Shown here: positions 29,022-30,534 of the stretch, in pieces | Position numbering within the stretch: position 1 is the stretch's first letter | Layout of the letters: each line of letters begins with the position of its first letter | Assembly: GCA_019648995.1 (NCBI GenBank) | Contig: BLXT01003952.1 | Span: 1,483,507-1,514,040, forward strand | Direction of reading: 5' to 3' | Source of the DNA: Plakobranchus ocellatus | Lineage: Eukaryota; Mollusca; Gastropoda; Plakobranchidae | Length of the DNA stretch: 30,534 nt | Translations under genes and position numbers: made by a program | Notes under the pieces: generated by a model | Told to the model about the DNA's origin: nothing | The model's database searches: none | What the model saw: only the letters and a program-made list of their open reading frames with translations

Positions 29022-30230
29022 AGTTTTTTCTTTGGCAAAGCTAGAATTGAATAGATTATCAGCAGTATCTGATTCTAAACGAGAGTGTCAAATTAGGTAA
29101 AGGTAAAACAACAATATTTTTGCCTAAAATAAAGCTTCAAACTCTACCACGTCTTGAAACACAAAAAGCTAAACAAGAAAACTTGGTGCCGTAAAAATCT
29201 CATGTGATTTAGACTCTTAGATCTAACTGTACATGACAAACGTGCTAGATTCTAAGATCTAGATTCTAGACAAGACTCTAAATCTACTGATTGAAAATTG
29301 TTGGGGAAAACAATTCCTCATAACTTCAACGTTTTAGTTTACTTGTTTTGTTCGTCTTGAAAGTCTTCATACTTTATTTTCAAGACTCTCGCCTCTACCT
29401 TTAGATAGGGAACTTCACCCTAAAAATAAAGATCTATGAAGATCTAGAATTTGTCTCTTTTATTGATGACATCGAGGCTCTAGGCCTAATATAGATCTAG
29501 ATGTAGAACTTCAGTGTTTTCAGTTTAGTTATTTTTGTAAATCGCTTGCCTGAAGTTCCAGTTTGATTCGATTCCAAGATCGGTCTCGTTTCTCACACGG
29601 TTTACCATTGCAGTCCCTGACAGTCAACATCAAGCTGGATACTTGCAGTTGTTTCCCTTGAATTTCGACGCACATTTTGATATTAGTTTCACGAAAATAT
29701 TCACTAAATCTATAATTATTTTTTTTTTCTAATTATTTTTTCTGATGAAACCTATAAACATACTCAGCGTTCTTTTCAAGGTTGTTTACATAAGTTTTAA
29801 ATTGCTCTTTGCATCCTTTAATATTCCAATTGAATACAGGCTAATTTAACAAATAAGATTATAATATATTTTATCGGTGCCGAAATGAAGCTCACCAAAA
29901 AGTGTCTCATGCTGAAGAGCCTCGGGGTTAGACTAAAACACAGAAGAAATCGGTAACTACCTATACAGACGCCTTAAAAACTGTTATGTAAGACCAAAAA
30001 ACTTCAGTTTTTGGGTGAAATGGTGGTAATTTCAATCTGGAAAAAACTCCAAATTACTGTCGGCGACAACAATAAAACTGCTTCAAACTATAAAAGCAGA
30101 AATCATTGTTATGTTTTTTTCCTTATCATTACAGAAATTGTAATGGACAAACTCAGGAAAAATTTAGCCTACTTTCGTTTTATGATAATTTTTATTTTTC
30201 ACATTCACATTTATATGTATTTTCTCCGAT
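29022..30230 (-). promoter_or_regulatory. 5' flank: candidate promoter/5' UTR region
   Basis: A weak acceptor TTCTAG ends at 29041, just upstream of the start codon, and a donor-like ATG/GTAAACC lies at 29605-29604 in a relatively GC-richer patch (29560-29670). Together they could define a non-coding first exon and a ~560 bp 5' UTR intron. Between them are several agatctaga-type motifs (29218-29275, 29430-29510). No TATA box or initiator is convincing. 29720-30230 is plain AT-rich DNA. Confidence 0.25.
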
Positions 30231-30239
30231 GTCTCGTTA

Positions 30240-30461
30240 TCCTCAGCAATATATTCATCATTGTCATTGTCATCATCATCATCATTCCTCTCCCCCTCTT
30301 CCTCCTCATCATCATAGCAGTAATATCACCAACACCATCATCATCATGATCATCATTCATTATCATGATCACAATCATCATCATTATCATCATTATCATC
30401 ATCATCAGCAGCGGCAGCAATAACAGCATCCTCTCTCTCCCTCTTCCTCCTTTTCATCATT

Positions 30462-30526
<65 letters not shown>

Positions 30527-30534
30527 AGCAGTAA
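30240..30534 (+). repeat. Compound CAT/TCA microsatellite running off the window
   Basis: Interrupted (CAT)n/(TCA)n with CT-rich blocks. A block starting cctctcccc at ~30287 (CT-rich, CAT units, then atagcagtaa) recurs at ~30431 with a much longer CAT run and the same atagcagtaa ending at 30534. It is therefore a higher-order duplication of about 145 bp with length expansion in the second copy. Open frames through it are artefacts of the triplet repeat. Confidence 0.85.

Noticed and set aside
30011..30429. His-rich, Ile-rich and Met-rich overlapping frames at the window end
   Set aside because: All are translations of a CAT/TCA microsatellite in different frames.

Overview
The window is eukaryotic, AT-rich, repeat-laden animal DNA. 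Its one recognisable gene lies on the minus strand and fills almost the whole window: a 29-exon orthologue of DHX36 (also called RHAU or G4R1), the DEAH-box helicase that unwinds DNA and RNA G-quadruplexes. I rebuilt it exon by exon from splice-site consensus, reading-frame phase and resemblance to the DHX36 family as I remember it. All 28 junctions keep phase, and the summed coding length of 3543 nt is divisible by three (1180 residues plus stop), which strongly supports the model. The small divergent introns, tRNA-derived SINE remnants, CAT/TCA microsatellites and frequent agatctaga motifs suggest an invertebrate, perhaps a gastropod mollusc. The species is inference only.

Layout, in transcription order (high to low coordinates). 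29022-30534 is the 5' flank with possible 5' UTR and a compound CAT repeat at the window edge. Exons 1-6 (29021-24843) encode a Gly/Arg/Ser/Gln/Tyr-rich N-terminus, the RHAU-specific G-quadruplex-binding motif and a long acidic linker. Exons 7-13 (23474-17567) encode RecA-like domain 1 (Walker A, DEIH, SAT). Exons 14-18 (17012-12929) encode an Arg-rich then acidic insert and RecA-like domain 2 (motifs IV-VI). Exons 19-23 (11648-6795) encode the winged-helix and ratchet-like region, and exons 24-29 (5882-1749) the OB-fold and C-terminal tail. 1-1748 holds the 3' UTR and 3' flank. A run of N (19098-19912) falls in the intron around exon 11. The sequence on both sides of it is the same ~440 bp, so exon 11 appears twice, most simply as an unmerged overlap of two allelic contig ends.

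No second gene is supported. The introns hold decayed SINEs, two convincing non-autonomous DNA-transposon-like insertions and several tandem arrays. The most unusual structure is that at four separate exons (7, 15, 20, 23) a repeat in the adjacent intron contains a copy of the exon edge: the last or first codons plus the splice-site region. Two of these are multi-copy arrays in which some decoy splice sites remain intact.
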